Below, one piece after another: positions 7,730 through 15,389 of a stretch of 37,848 nucleotides of DNA. The stretch comes from Comamonadaceae bacterium (GTDB lineage Bacteria > Pseudomonadota > Gammaproteobacteria > Burkholderiales > Burkholderiaceae_C): contig CANGCZ010000002.1 of NCBI GenBank assembly GCA_947452325.1, positions 1 to 37,848 on the forward strand, written 5' to 3'. A program made the position numbers and the translations under genes. The notes below the pieces were generated by a model that did no database searches, was not told where the DNA came from, and was given only the letters and a program-made list of their open reading frames with translations. The stretch's first letter is position 1. Every line of letters starts with the position of its first letter.

Positions 7730-8575
7730 CTATTTGCGTACTGAAGGCACTTCGATATTCAGCCCTTGCGCACGCCACATCAGGTACAGGCTGATGTCAC
7801 GCATCACCCCATGGCCCCAAGGCGGTACTTCGGCGCGCACGCCGTTGTAGCAAAAGCGCAAGCGCCGTTCCAGCGAGGCCAGTCGTTGCCATTCGATGCG
7901 GTAGGCCGGGTAGGCATTGGGCTGGCCTTGGCTGAGCCGGTCGGTGTACAGCTTGATGCCGTAGCGCTGGTCATGGCATTGGGTGCAAGACAAGTTCATT
8001 TGCCCTTGGCGGGTGGTGAATATTTTCTGGCCGTTTTCAAAATGCGCTTTGGCCTTGCCCTCGATATTGGCTTTCACAGGCATGCCATTAGAAGCTGAGG
8101 TGACGTACAAACTGATTGCCAGTAACTCGTCGGACTCCAGTGGCCAGTCCGGTGCTTTTTGCTTTTTGACGCGACATTGGCGGATGCGGTCTTCCAGGTT
8201 GAACAACTTGCCGCTGGGGGCGTCTATGGCAGGGTAACGCGCGGCCACGCCTTTCATGCCTGCTTCAAGTTCACCGTGACAGGACTGACAACTCTGGCCT
8301 TCTTTGCCCGCGCCTTGGCTCCACAACTTGGCGCCTTTGTCCATGTACGGCAGGGCCGGGTTGGCAAAGTCGTCGGCTTGCAATTCCAGAATTTCAGGGC
8401 CGGTGAACGCCAGCCCGGATTGCACTTTGTCCAGCGGCAGCAAACGTTGTTGCGCCATGACGGAGGCGTGACTCAGGCTGACAAAGAGCAAGACCGCGGC
8501 AAGCCAGGGTTGGCGCAAGATGCGGGACGGCTGCTTAGCGTTTGACAGCCAGAACAAAGAGCGGGGGCAGGTCAT
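7730..8575 (-). CDS. soxA: SoxA, c-type cytochrome of the SoxAX complex
   Basis: A 281-residue periplasmic cytochrome with a signal peptide (hydrophobic about 22-41, ending SVMAQQ). There are two heme-binding sites, CQSCH (96-100) and CTQCH (197-201), so this is a diheme-type SoxA. Cys134 lies in a RQCR motif. Cys242 (RFCYNGVRAE) sits where the active-site heme cysteine ligand, which becomes a persulfide, is found in the family. In the known Sox pathway, SoxAX oxidatively couples thiosulfate to the SoxY carboxy-terminal cysteine. The start overlaps the soxZ stop by 1 base (TGATG). It is the last gene of the operon. The canonical neighbour soxB is not present; aroE follows in convergent orientation. 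Confidence 0.93.
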   Translation of the reverse strand: MTCPRSLFWLSNAKQPSRILRQPWLAAVLLFVSLSHASVMAQQRLLPLDKVQSGLAFTGPEILELQADDFANPALPYMDKGAKLWSQGAGKEGQSCQSCHGELEAGMKGVAARYPAIDAPSGKLFNLEDRIRQCRVKKQKAPDWPLESDELLAISLYVTSASNGMPVKANIEGKAKAHFENGQKIFTTRQGQMNLSCTQCHDQRYGIKLYTDRLSQGQPNAYPAYRIEWQRLASLERRLRFCYNGVRAEVPPWGHGVMRDISLYLMWRAQGLNIEVPSVRK

Positions 8576-8925
8576 CAGGATTTGGGCGCAGTCGATTGGT
8601 TGGCAGGGATGACCACCAGGTTGTGGCGCAATTCGCCGATATAGCCCTTGTCGTCTACCCAGCGGAAATACAACTCACCAGAGGTGTTGGCGCGCAAATA
8701 AAACTCGAACAAAGGGTTGGCCGCCGTGCCGGTGGTGGGCTCGACCCGGAACACTTCCTTGTCATGGTAGATGCATTGCAAATGGCGGATCACATTGCGT
8801 TTGACCAGCACGCCCTCGAGGTTGCGTAAAAAGCCGCTGTCCATGGGGTGTTGCACCAAAAGACGCAGTTTGAACACATCGCCTTCGACGATGCGCGGGG
8901 GAACTTGCAAGCGGGCGGCGGTCAT
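8575..8925 (-). CDS. soxZ: SoxZ, partner of the sulfur carrier SoxY
   Basis: A 116-residue immunoglobulin-like protein matching SoxZ by its opening (ARLQVPPRIVEGDVFKLRLLVQHPMDSG), by the NVIRHLQCIYHDKEVFRVE region and by the ending FRWVDDKGYIGE. SoxZ has no signal peptide and is normally exported as a complex with the Tat-signal-bearing SoxY; the same arrangement is visible here. It starts 3 bases after the soxY stop and overlaps soxA by 1 base. SoxZ scaffolds SoxY and presents the carrier cysteine to SoxAX, SoxB and SoxCD. The length is close to the family norm and no key residue appears to be missing. Confidence 0.93.
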   Translation of the reverse strand: MTAARLQVPPRIVEGDVFKLRLLVQHPMDSGFLRNLEGVLVKRNVIRHLQCIYHDKEVFRVEPTTGTAANPLFEFYLRANTSGELYFRWVDDKGYIGELRHNLVVIPANQSTAPKS

Positions 8926-8928
8926 GGC

Positions 8929-9435
8929 TTATCCGTTGTCCACGCAGGCGGCTTCAGTGACCGACACCTGGCGAGAGGCGTAGCGGAAGTTGCCGTCTGA
9001 CATGCGCGCCAACGCCACCACCATTTGCGTGCCGGACAAACGCACACGCATGCTGAGTTCGGCGCGACCGTTCCAAGGGCCGAGCACAAACATGGCCATC
9101 AGCGGTGCGGGGTTGAGTTGAGACAACAGGTAGACATGGGTGACATGCGCCTCCTCGGTCATCGGGCTGTCAACCTTCAGGCTCAGCGGCACCAGGTGTC
9201 CGTTGTCGGCCAGCAAAGGCAGGGTCAAACTCATGCCTTCGTTTTTCAATTCCTGACGAACCACATAAGGCGACACCATTTCATCAAAGGTGCGCAAGCG
9301 TGCATCGCTCAGGTCTTGCACCCGGCCCAGCACCGACATGTCCTGCGCACGTGACAGTCCGCTGTATCCGGCCCACAGACCGGTAGCGCTCAGGCTCAGG
9401 CGGCAAAGCCAGTCACGGCGTGACAACAAATACAT
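8929..9435 (-). CDS. soxY: SoxY-like sulfur carrier with atypical C-terminal arm
   Basis: A 168-residue protein with a Tat-type signal (SRRDWL at residues 5-10, hydrophobic stretch, cleavage near SRAQD). The body fits SoxY (QLNPAPLMAMFVL, SMRVRLSGTQMVVALARMSDG). SoxY normally ends in GGCGG, whose cysteine carries the sulfur intermediates on a flexible glycine arm. Here the last residues are EAACVDNG: one cysteine (Cys164) is kept, but the flanking glycines are replaced and four residues rather than two follow it. The reading was checked on the bases through the TAA stop. ATG at 9435 is chosen (TGATG overlap with soxX, AAGGA just upstream). It may be a carrier for a substrate other than thiosulfate. 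Confidence 0.88.
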   Translation of the reverse strand: MYLLSRRDWLCRLSLSATGLWAGYSGLSRAQDMSVLGRVQDLSDARLRTFDEMVSPYVVRQELKNEGMSLTLPLLADNGHLVPLSLKVDSPMTEEAHVTHVYLLSQLNPAPLMAMFVLGPWNGRAELSMRVRLSGTQMVVALARMSDGNFRYASRQVSVTEAACVDNG

Positions 9436-9848
9436 CAAGGTCCTTTGGTAGCGTCAAGCAAATAGGCCACGATGTCTTCCAAACCCTGCTCGGTGAGCAC
9501 GGTTTTGCCTATCTGTGGCTTGGCGACATTATGGAGACCTTTGGTGCTGAAGTAAGCAGGCATGAAGGTTTGGGGGTTTACCGCGCGCCAGTCGGCGATA
9601 CGCTGGCGGATTTGATCGGCCGACATGCGTTGGCTGAGTCCGCTCAACGACGGGCCCATTTCCCCGCCTTCTTTCATGCCGGGGATGCGATGACAGAGCA
9701 CACAACCGGTTTCCTGGCGGCTGATCAAGAGTTTGCGCCCGCGCTCGACATTGGCGGTGGCCGCAGACTTGGTCGGCGGCATGCTGACATCGACTGCCCA
9801 TGCGTTTGCGGCCAACATCAGTGCCACACAAACAAACTTTGACTTCAT
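9435..9848 (-). CDS. soxX: SoxX, monoheme c-type cytochrome
   Basis: A 137-residue periplasmic cytochrome with a signal peptide (about residues 1-18, ANAWA). A single heme site CVLCH (49-53) sits in the SoxX-typical context RGRKLLISRQETGCVLCHRIPG. A likely axial Met96 (FMPAYF) and a closing helix (LEDIVAYLLD) complete the fold. SoxX partners SoxA and passes electrons on toward the respiratory chain. ATG at 9848 was chosen because an intact signal peptide begins there; it overlaps the stop of the molybdoenzyme large-subunit gene by 4 bases (ATGA). That overlap ties the sox genes physically and translationally to the molybdoenzyme, which is not the standard sox layout. Confidence 0.9.
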   Translation of the reverse strand: MKSKFVCVALMLAANAWAVDVSMPPTKSAATANVERGRKLLISRQETGCVLCHRIPGMKEGGEMGPSLSGLSQRMSADQIRQRIADWRAVNPQTFMPAYFSTKGLHNVAKPQIGKTVLTEQGLEDIVAYLLDATKGP

Positions 9849-12001
9849 GCTTTGATCAAACTCAAGCCGTGGTTTTTCAAGGGCAGCGAGCGAATGCGTT
9901 TGCCGGTAGCGGCGAACAAAGCATTGCCCAGCGCCGGCGCCAGCGGCGCTTGCGTGGGCTCTCCGACACCGCCCCAAAAGCCGCCGGTCGGCGCGATCAC
10001 GGTTTCGACCTTGGGCATTTCATTCATGCGCATCATGCGGTAATCGTGGAAATTGGATTGCTCGACGCGACCGTCCTTCACCGTCATTTCACCCCAGAAG
10101 ATGGCTGACAAACCATGGACCACGCTGCCTTGCAATTGCGCTTGTATGTTGTCGGGATTGACTGCATAACCCGGGTCTATGCCGATGACCACGCGGTGGA
10201 TTTTCACTTCGCCGCGCGCGCTGACCGAGACTTCACAGACGCACGCAGTCCAACTGCCGTAACCGTCAACGCTGGCAATGCCCCTGTGCACACCGGCAGG
10301 CAGCGGTTTGTGCCAATCAGCGGCCTTGGCCACGGCCAGCAACATGTTGCGGTCGCGGTTGGCTTTTTCGTTGTGAGGCAGCAAAGACAAGCGGTAGGCC
10401 AATGGGTCTTGTCCGGCGGCGTGAGCGAGTTCGTCTAAAAAGCACTCACGCACAAACGGGTTTTGCGAATGACCGACCGTGCGCCAAAAGCCCACCGGCA
10501 CATGCGTGCTGCGCATGGCAAAGTCGACCAGCGTATGGGGTATGGCGTAGGGATGGTCTGGAAAACAGGCCACGGCCTGGTTGTCAATACCGTTTTGCAG
10601 CGGCATGCGCAGCAACTGCGAAAAAATAGAAGGCGCACTGACGCGCACGTGCAAGGCCTGCGGTTTACCGGCTGCATCTAGTGCTGCACGCATGCGCACC
10701 AAGCTGGCCGGGCGGTACAAGTCGTGCTGCATGTCTTCTTCACGGCTCCACATCAGCTTGACCGGTTTGCCCTCTAGTTGCATGGCAATCGCCACCGCCT
10801 GGCGGGTGAAATCCTGCGGGCTTTTGCGGCCCAGCCCCCCGCCCATTTGCATGGCGAAGACGCGCACGTTTTCCTGCGGCACATCGGCTGTGGCGGCCCC
10901 CGAGGTGAGTGTGGATTCCGGGTTTTGGGTGGACGCCCAGATGTCGAGTTTGTCGCCGCTGAGCATGGCCGTGCAGACCATGGGCTCCATGGTGGCGTGC
11001 GCCAGGTACGGGGTGTAGTAATCGGCCTCTATCACTTTGGACGCCGCTTTCAGTGTGGCCAAGGTGTCGCCGTCGTTGCGGGCTGTGGCCACTTCTTTTT
11101 CGGTGAGACCGTCGCGGTAGTACTGCATCAGACTGGCGCTGTTGACGCCGCCGTGCTTGCCGTTGTCCCAATCGATGGCGACATCGCGCAAAGCTTCTTT
11201 GGCGCGCCACCAGTTGTCGGCGACCACGGCGACAAATTCGCCCAGATTGATGACTTTGACAATGCCGCGCCGGTTGTCCACTTTGCTGCTGTCTACCGAT
11301 GTGGCGGTGCCGCCGAACACCGGAGACTGAGCGATGGCCGCGTGCAGCATGCCCGGCAATTGCACATCGACGCCGTAGCGGATCTTGCCAGTGACGATGT
11401 CTGTGATGTCTACGCGCGGCAGCGGTTTGCCAGCCAGCGTCCAGCTTGCCGGGTCTTTGAGAGGGATGTCTTTGGGCGGTGTCAGTTTGGCCGCGTCGAC
11501 GGCCAATTGGCCGTAGCTGAGTTTTTTGTGACTGGGGTTGTGCAGCACATGACCGAGCACGGCCTTACATTCGCCGACCGGTACGCTCCAGCGTTGTGCG
11601 GCGGCTTCAATCAGCATGATGCGGGCAGCGGCTCCGGCTTTGCGCAAATAGTCTTGCGACATGCGTATGGTGCGACTGCCGACGCTGGCCATGTCGCCGT
11701 AAGCGCGCTGGCGGCTCAGGTTTTCGTGCGCCGGCACGTCGACCACACGCACTTTTTGCCAATCGGCTTCCAACTCTTCGGCGATCAACATGGGTGCCGA
11801 GGTGCGGCTGCCCTGGCCCATCTCGGTGCGCGCATAGCGGATGACGATGGACTCGTCGCTGTGTATGTCAATCCAGGCGTTGACTTCTGCATGATCGGCA
11901 GACAAGGCGGCGTCCGGCCAGACAAAGCCCAGGCTGAGAGCGGCAGCGGCGCTGCTGCTGACTTGTAAAAATTGGCGGCGATTGAGTGCAGTGCTGTTCA
12001 T
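9845..12001 (-). CDS. Tat-exported molybdenum hydroxylase large subunit (IorB-like, xanthine oxidase family)
   Basis: A 718-residue molybdopterin cytosine dinucleotide-type subunit related to isoquinoline 1-oxidoreductase beta. The N-terminus carries a clear twin-arginine signal (NRRQFLQVSSSAAAALSLGF), so the enzyme works in the periplasm. Family features seen: AWIDIHSDESIVIRYARTEMGQG, YTPYLAHATMEPM, MGGGLGRKSPQDF, and GVGEPTQAPLAPALGNALFAATGKRIRSLPL, in which the Glu of GVGEP is the expected catalytic base. Such enzymes hydroxylate N-heterocycles or oxidise aldehydes and pass electrons through the 2Fe-2S subunit, often to c-type cytochromes. The true substrate is unknown. ATG at 12001 overlaps the small-subunit stop (ATGA), and its own stop overlaps soxX. 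A longer in-frame extension was rejected because it lies inside the small-subunit gene. Confidence 0.92.
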   Translation of the reverse strand: MNSTALNRRQFLQVSSSAAAALSLGFVWPDAALSADHAEVNAWIDIHSDESIVIRYARTEMGQGSRTSAPMLIAEELEADWQKVRVVDVPAHENLSRQRAYGDMASVGSRTIRMSQDYLRKAGAAARIMLIEAAAQRWSVPVGECKAVLGHVLHNPSHKKLSYGQLAVDAAKLTPPKDIPLKDPASWTLAGKPLPRVDITDIVTGKIRYGVDVQLPGMLHAAIAQSPVFGGTATSVDSSKVDNRRGIVKVINLGEFVAVVADNWWRAKEALRDVAIDWDNGKHGGVNSASLMQYYRDGLTEKEVATARNDGDTLATLKAASKVIEADYYTPYLAHATMEPMVCTAMLSGDKLDIWASTQNPESTLTSGAATADVPQENVRVFAMQMGGGLGRKSPQDFTRQAVAIAMQLEGKPVKLMWSREEDMQHDLYRPASLVRMRAALDAAGKPQALHVRVSAPSIFSQLLRMPLQNGIDNQAVACFPDHPYAIPHTLVDFAMRSTHVPVGFWRTVGHSQNPFVRECFLDELAHAAGQDPLAYRLSLLPHNEKANRDRNMLLAVAKAADWHKPLPAGVHRGIASVDGYGSWTACVCEVSVSARGEVKIHRVVIGIDPGYAVNPDNIQAQLQGSVVHGLSAIFWGEMTVKDGRVEQSNFHDYRMMRMNEMPKVETVIAPTGGFWGGVGEPTQAPLAPALGNALFAATGKRIRSLPLKNHGLSLIKA

Positions 12002-12459
12002 GCTTTGCCTCCAGCTTGACGCGCCGCCGCGTGTATAGCGGTGCGCATGCGCGCGTAGGTGCCGCAGCGGCAGATGTTGGTCATGGCTGCATCTATGTCT
12101 TGGTCCGTGGGCTGCGGTTTTTTCTTCAGCAAGGCCACGGCCGCCAACATTTGCCCACCTTGGCAATAACCGCATTGCGGTACCTGGTGGTCGATCCAAG
12201 CCTGTTGCACCGCGTGCAATTTACCTTTGTCGGCCAAGCCTTCAATGCTGATGACTTGCTGGCCGTCGGCGGAAGACACCGGGTAGCTGCAAGAGCGCAC
12301 GGGCTCGCCATTGAGCAACACGGTACAAGCACCGCACTGGGCGATACCGCAACCGTATTTGGGACCTTTGATGTCGAGTTCATCGCGCAGTGCCCATAGC
12401 AGCGGCATTTCCGGTTCGACATCCAAAGTGTGGTTTTGGCCGTTGACGTTGAGTTTCAT
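11998..12459 (-). CDS. 2Fe-2S small subunit of molybdenum hydroxylase (IorA-like)
   Basis: A 153-residue protein with two 2Fe-2S clusters. The N-terminal plant-type ferredoxin domain has Cys37, Cys42, Cys45 (CGIAQCGAC) and Cys57. The C-terminal four-helix domain has Cys96 and Cys99 (CGYC) and Cys130 and Cys132 (CRC). It carries electrons from the molybdenum centre of the large subunit encoded immediately downstream (4-base overlap). It has no signal of its own and would be co-exported with the Tat-signal-bearing large subunit. The length is normal for a separate small subunit. The start is 12 bases after the esterase stop. Confidence 0.95.
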   Translation of the reverse strand: MKLNVNGQNHTLDVEPEMPLLWALRDELDIKGPKYGCGIAQCGACTVLLNGEPVRSCSYPVSSADGQQVISIEGLADKGKLHAVQQAWIDHQVPQCGYCQGGQMLAAVALLKKKPQPTDQDIDAAMTNICRCGTYARMRTAIHAAARQAGGKA

Positions 12460-12471
12460 CGCTTGGCTTTC

Positions 12472-13407
12472 TTAAAAAAGATAACGCTTGAGGGCATGGG
12501 CGCATACCGCCACACCGGTATGGGCTTCGCGCATGACGCGGCCCATGGTGATGAAGCCATGGATCTGGCGTTCAAAACAAATGTATTCGGCGCTGCCGCC
12601 GGCGGCTGACAAGGCATCTGCGTACAAGCGGCCTTCGTCGCGCAAAGGATCAAAGCCTGCGGTCAGTACCAGCGCAGGCGGCAGGTCCGCATGTGAGGCG
12701 GCTTTCAGCGGAGACGCACGCCAGTCGTGCGCCAAATCACGCGACGGCAAATAGTGGTCCATGAACCAATCCATGATTTCAGCTGTGAGGGCATAGCCTT
12801 GGCCGTTGTCGCGGTAACTTTGCGTGTCCGGGTACATCAGCGTGGCGGGGTAAATCAGCAATTGAAATGCAGGCCGGTGCCGGTCACCCCGGGCACCCAG
12901 ACAAACAGCGGCGGCCAGATTGCCACCCGCGCTGTCACCGCCAACTGCAATGCGCAAGGCGTCCACGTGCAGGTCGAGCGCATTGGCAGCCACCCATTGA
13001 AAGGCGGCTTGTGCGTCGTCGTAAGCCGCAGGGAACACATGTTCAGGCGCCAGACGGTAATCCACCGAAAAAACGGCACAACCGCTGGCCTGGCACAACT
13101 GGCGGCACAGCACATCATGGGTGTCTACATCGCCTATCACCCAGCCGCCGCCGTGGTAATACACCAGCGCGGGCAAGACAGTGGAAGAGGCCACACCCTC
13201 AGGGCGAAATTCACGGATTTTGATGTTGACACCGTTCAAAGCCACCACATGGTCGTGGCAACGGGAGACTGAGGGCGGTTCGGGCTGGGTAAAGCCTTTG
13301 CGCATCAAGTAGGCTTGACGGGCTTCGACAGGTGTTTGAGCGTTGAAGGCAGGGATGCCGCGTTCAACCATCAATTGCAGCAGCGTGCGGGCTTGCGGGT
13401 CTAGCAT
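12472..13407 (-). CDS. Alpha/beta hydrolase, hormone-sensitive lipase (family IV) esterase
   Basis: A 311-residue cytoplasmic esterase. The signature HGGG (85-88, oxyanion hole) and GDSAGG with nucleophile Ser159 (157-162) define the HSL/family IV group. Asp253 (AGFDPLRDEG) and His283 (RQIHGF) complete the triad. Such enzymes hydrolyse short-to-medium acyl esters or lactones. ATG at 13407 (MLDPQARTLLQLM) is the usual family opening; a longer in-frame start was discarded. It lies 31 bases after the PF10118 gene and 12 bases before the molybdoenzyme small subunit, so it is probably part of one catabolic operon. The substrate cannot be determined; a link to an organic compound oxidised by the downstream enzyme is inference. 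Confidence 0.9.
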   Translation of the reverse strand: MLDPQARTLLQLMVERGIPAFNAQTPVEARQAYLMRKGFTQPEPPSVSRCHDHVVALNGVNIKIREFRPEGVASSTVLPALVYYHGGGWVIGDVDTHDVLCRQLCQASGCAVFSVDYRLAPEHVFPAAYDDAQAAFQWVAANALDLHVDALRIAVGGDSAGGNLAAAVCLGARGDRHRPAFQLLIYPATLMYPDTQSYRDNGQGYALTAEIMDWFMDHYLPSRDLAHDWRASPLKAASHADLPPALVLTAGFDPLRDEGRLYADALSAAGGSAEYICFERQIHGFITMGRVMREAHTGVAVCAHALKRYLF

Positions 13408-13438
13408 GGTGAGGTCCGTTGAAATATCCAGAAAAAAA

Positions 13439-14269
13439 TCAGGTGGCTTGCGGCACCTGTGTGTAGGCGTTGGCATGCTGTTGCAGCCATTGTTGTGACA
13501 ACTGGTCCGGGTGTTGTGACGGGTGAAAGCCTGGTTTGAAGTAATCGCGCCACAAACCGAAACTTTCGCGCAACAAGCCACCTTTGGCGAACAAATGCCG
13601 CCAGGCGCTGGAACAGGTGGAGAGCTTGAATAAACTGCCGTCGTGCCACAGGTTGTTGACGGTCTGACGCAACAAGTCGGTCAGAAAAAACCAAGTGACA
13701 CGGCGCATCCATCGCAGCCGCCATTCTTCGTTACCGCCCAAGGCTTGGTATAGGTCAAACGCGGTACAGCGGTGTTCGCTTTCTTCGCTGGCATGCCATA
13801 ACCACAGGGTTTTGAGTCGGGGCTCAGCGTTATTGAAAAACCATTCATTAGACAGCAGCCAATGCGCAAACACCGCAGTGAAATGTTCGTTTGCAGCGGT
13901 TGCTGCAACAGAATGACGCACATCTATTTCTTTGAGCATGGCAATGCGTGTGAGTGCGCGCTGCTCCCAATGGTTGACCAGGCCCTGGTCAGTCAAATGG
14001 CGGTTGTACAAGCTGTGGACTCGACGGTGGGTGGCCTCTTGCCCGACAAACCCTTTGACCTCGTTTATAAACAAAGCCTGTTGATCAGCAGGCAGTTGCG
14101 CCATGCCATTTCGCACACTGTCTAAAAAAAACTGTTCCCCCACAGGGAAACTCAAAGACAAGGCGTTCATCATGGCCGATGTGAACGCATCGCCGGTCCA
14201 TCGAAGCGGGAAAGCCGGGGTCAAGTCAATCGATAGTTGTCGGACAGCAAGATGGCTCATGGTGTTCAT
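13439..14269 (-). CDS. PF10118-type predicted metal-dependent hydrolase with diiron ligand pattern
   Basis: A 276-residue, mostly helical protein of the family annotated as predicted metal-dependent hydrolase (PF10118, recognised by sequence character). The carboxylate/histidine pattern is striking: Glu45 (PVGEQFF), Glu78-x2-His81 (QEATHRRVH), Glu128 (ANEHF) and Glu163-x2-His166 (ASEESEHRC). This E...ExxH...E...ExxH order is that of ferritin-like diiron enzymes, so an oxygenase, desaturase or deformylating role is as plausible as hydrolysis. ATG at 14269 overlaps the upstream stop (ATGA); a second ATG at 14260 is possible. It is the second gene of the presumed nine-gene operon ending in soxA. 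Confidence 0.8.
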   Translation of the reverse strand: MNTMSHLAVRQLSIDLTPAFPLRWTGDAFTSAMMNALSLSFPVGEQFFLDSVRNGMAQLPADQQALFINEVKGFVGQEATHRRVHSLYNRHLTDQGLVNHWEQRALTRIAMLKEIDVRHSVAATAANEHFTAVFAHWLLSNEWFFNNAEPRLKTLWLWHASEESEHRCTAFDLYQALGGNEEWRLRWMRRVTWFFLTDLLRQTVNNLWHDGSLFKLSTCSSAWRHLFAKGGLLRESFGLWRDYFKPGFHPSQHPDQLSQQWLQQHANAYTQVPQAT

Positions 14270-14706
14270 CCGGGCGGGAGTTGGCAGGGACCGGTGACGT
14301 AAAACTTCAATTTCTTGCCATACCTTTGAACGTCCTTGATGGCTTTGATATTCACAGGCTCTCGGTTGATTTTGATTTCCGATTCTTCCATGGTTTGAAG
14401 GTTTTTCCGTTTCACCCACATACTGGTTTTGGAGGTCAGGTCGGTGCCTTCAAACTCAGGGGTTCTGAGTGTGTTGACAAAAAAAGTGTAAAGCTTGGGG
14501 CCGTCTATGCGAATGTACAAATGGTCGCCAATGGAGGTGATATCCACTTTGACAGAGGCTGGCTCGATCGTGATTTTGTCCAACTCGGGAAACGAGCCTT
14601 GCACATCGCAGGTCAGTGTGTATGCCAGCGCTGATTGGCTGAGCCAAGTGAAAACAGCCACACACTGAAAAGCGCGACGTGTAAATCGTCGAACCGGAGA
14701 AGCCAT
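14266..14706 (-). CDS. Secreted hypothetical protein, first gene of operon
   Basis: A protein of about 146 residues with a signal peptide (MASPVRRFTRRAF..., cleavage near SALAYT), so a small periplasmic or secreted protein. It has two cysteines in the mature part, near the N-terminus (LTCDV) and the C-terminus (GPCQLPPG), which could form a disulfide closing a beta-rich domain. No family was recognised. ATG at 14706 is preferred; an in-frame ATG six codons earlier (14724) is possible. Its stop overlaps the start of the PF10118 gene. It is divergent from the pentapeptide-repeat gene, so the operon promoter should lie around 14707-14850. Confidence 0.65.
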   Translation of the reverse strand: MASPVRRFTRRAFQCVAVFTWLSQSALAYTLTCDVQGSFPELDKITIEPASVKVDITSIGDHLYIRIDGPKLYTFFVNTLRTPEFEGTDLTSKTSMWVKRKNLQTMEESEIKINREPVNIKAIKDVQRYGKKLKFYVTGPCQLPPG

Positions 14707-14851
14707 GGAGTACAACAAATGCATAACAATCTTTCAATGGTGTGATCATCGCATGACGGCCCGGCAAGGGTACTGGCCGGCGGCCAAATCAAGCTCAGTC
14801 TCTTGGTTATTATTGGTTATCTGTGTTTCATTGATTTCAAAGGGGCTTGCC

Positions 14852-15385
14852 GTGGCTGTTATTCACAAACCTGTTCAATTGTTGCCGCTGGTATTGGCGG
14901 TCGCAAGCGCTGTCTGGCCTTGGGCTGCCGGAGCGTTTGATGCAGGCAAGATGGAAGACTTCAAAACCACCAATGTTTGCAAATACTGCGACCTGATCGA
15001 CGCTCCGCTGAGCGGGCGCGACATGCGCGGCGCTGATTTTCAAAATGCCAACCTCTCCGGCGCTGTGATGGCCAAGGCCAATATGGGCGAACGCCCGATG
15101 GAAAAACGCACACTGGTCACTAACTTTGAAGATGCGAATTTGCGCCGGGCCGATATGAGCGGTGCGAATCTGCACATGGCCAATTTCACCAATGCGTATT
15201 TGCGTGAAGCCAATTTAAGCGGCGCCGACCTCAGCGACGCCTTGCTGCTGAATGCGAACATGAAAGGCGCTGTCCTGGCTGGCGCCAACCTCAAGGGCGC
15301 AAAAATGGATGGCGCCAAACTCGACGACGCCAAATTTTGCAAAACTGTCATGCCTGACGGCGCGGTCAACGACAGCGGTTGTTGA
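14852..15385 (+). CDS. Secreted pentapeptide-repeat protein
   Basis: About 177 residues if started at the GTG at 14852, which has AAAGGGG about 8-10 bases upstream and is followed directly by a signal peptide (hydrophobic, ending PWAAGAFDAG). An ATG at 14753 is open in frame but would add a second hydrophobic segment. After a Cys-containing segment (NVCKYCDL) comes a run of A(D/N)LxX pentapeptides (RGADFQNANLSGAVMAKAN, then two further blocks to the C-terminus) that should form a right-handed quadrilateral beta-helix. The blocks are interrupted by a short charged insertion (GERPMEKRT). The function of such exported repeat proteins is not known. It is convergent with terC, 4 bases apart. Confidence 0.82.
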   Translation: MAVIHKPVQLLPLVLAVASAVWPWAAGAFDAGKMEDFKTTNVCKYCDLIDAPLSGRDMRGADFQNANLSGAVMAKANMGERPMEKRTLVTNFEDANLRRADMSGANLHMANFTNAYLREANLSGADLSDALLLNANMKGAVLAGANLKGAKMDGAKLDDAKFCKTVMPDGAVNDSGC

Positions 15386-15389
15386 TCTT

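Noticed and set aside
7727..7740. Remnant or frameshifted soxB after soxA
   Set aside because: Only 3 bases separate the soxA and aroE stops and no SoxB-like sequence occurs in any frame nearby; soxB is simply absent from this locus.
10778..11968. Long open frame (about 396 codons) on the plus strand, opposite the molybdoenzyme large-subunit gene
   Set aside because: It is the antisense shadow of a well-conserved, GC-rich gene; the translation has no recognisable domain and no Shine-Dalgarno.
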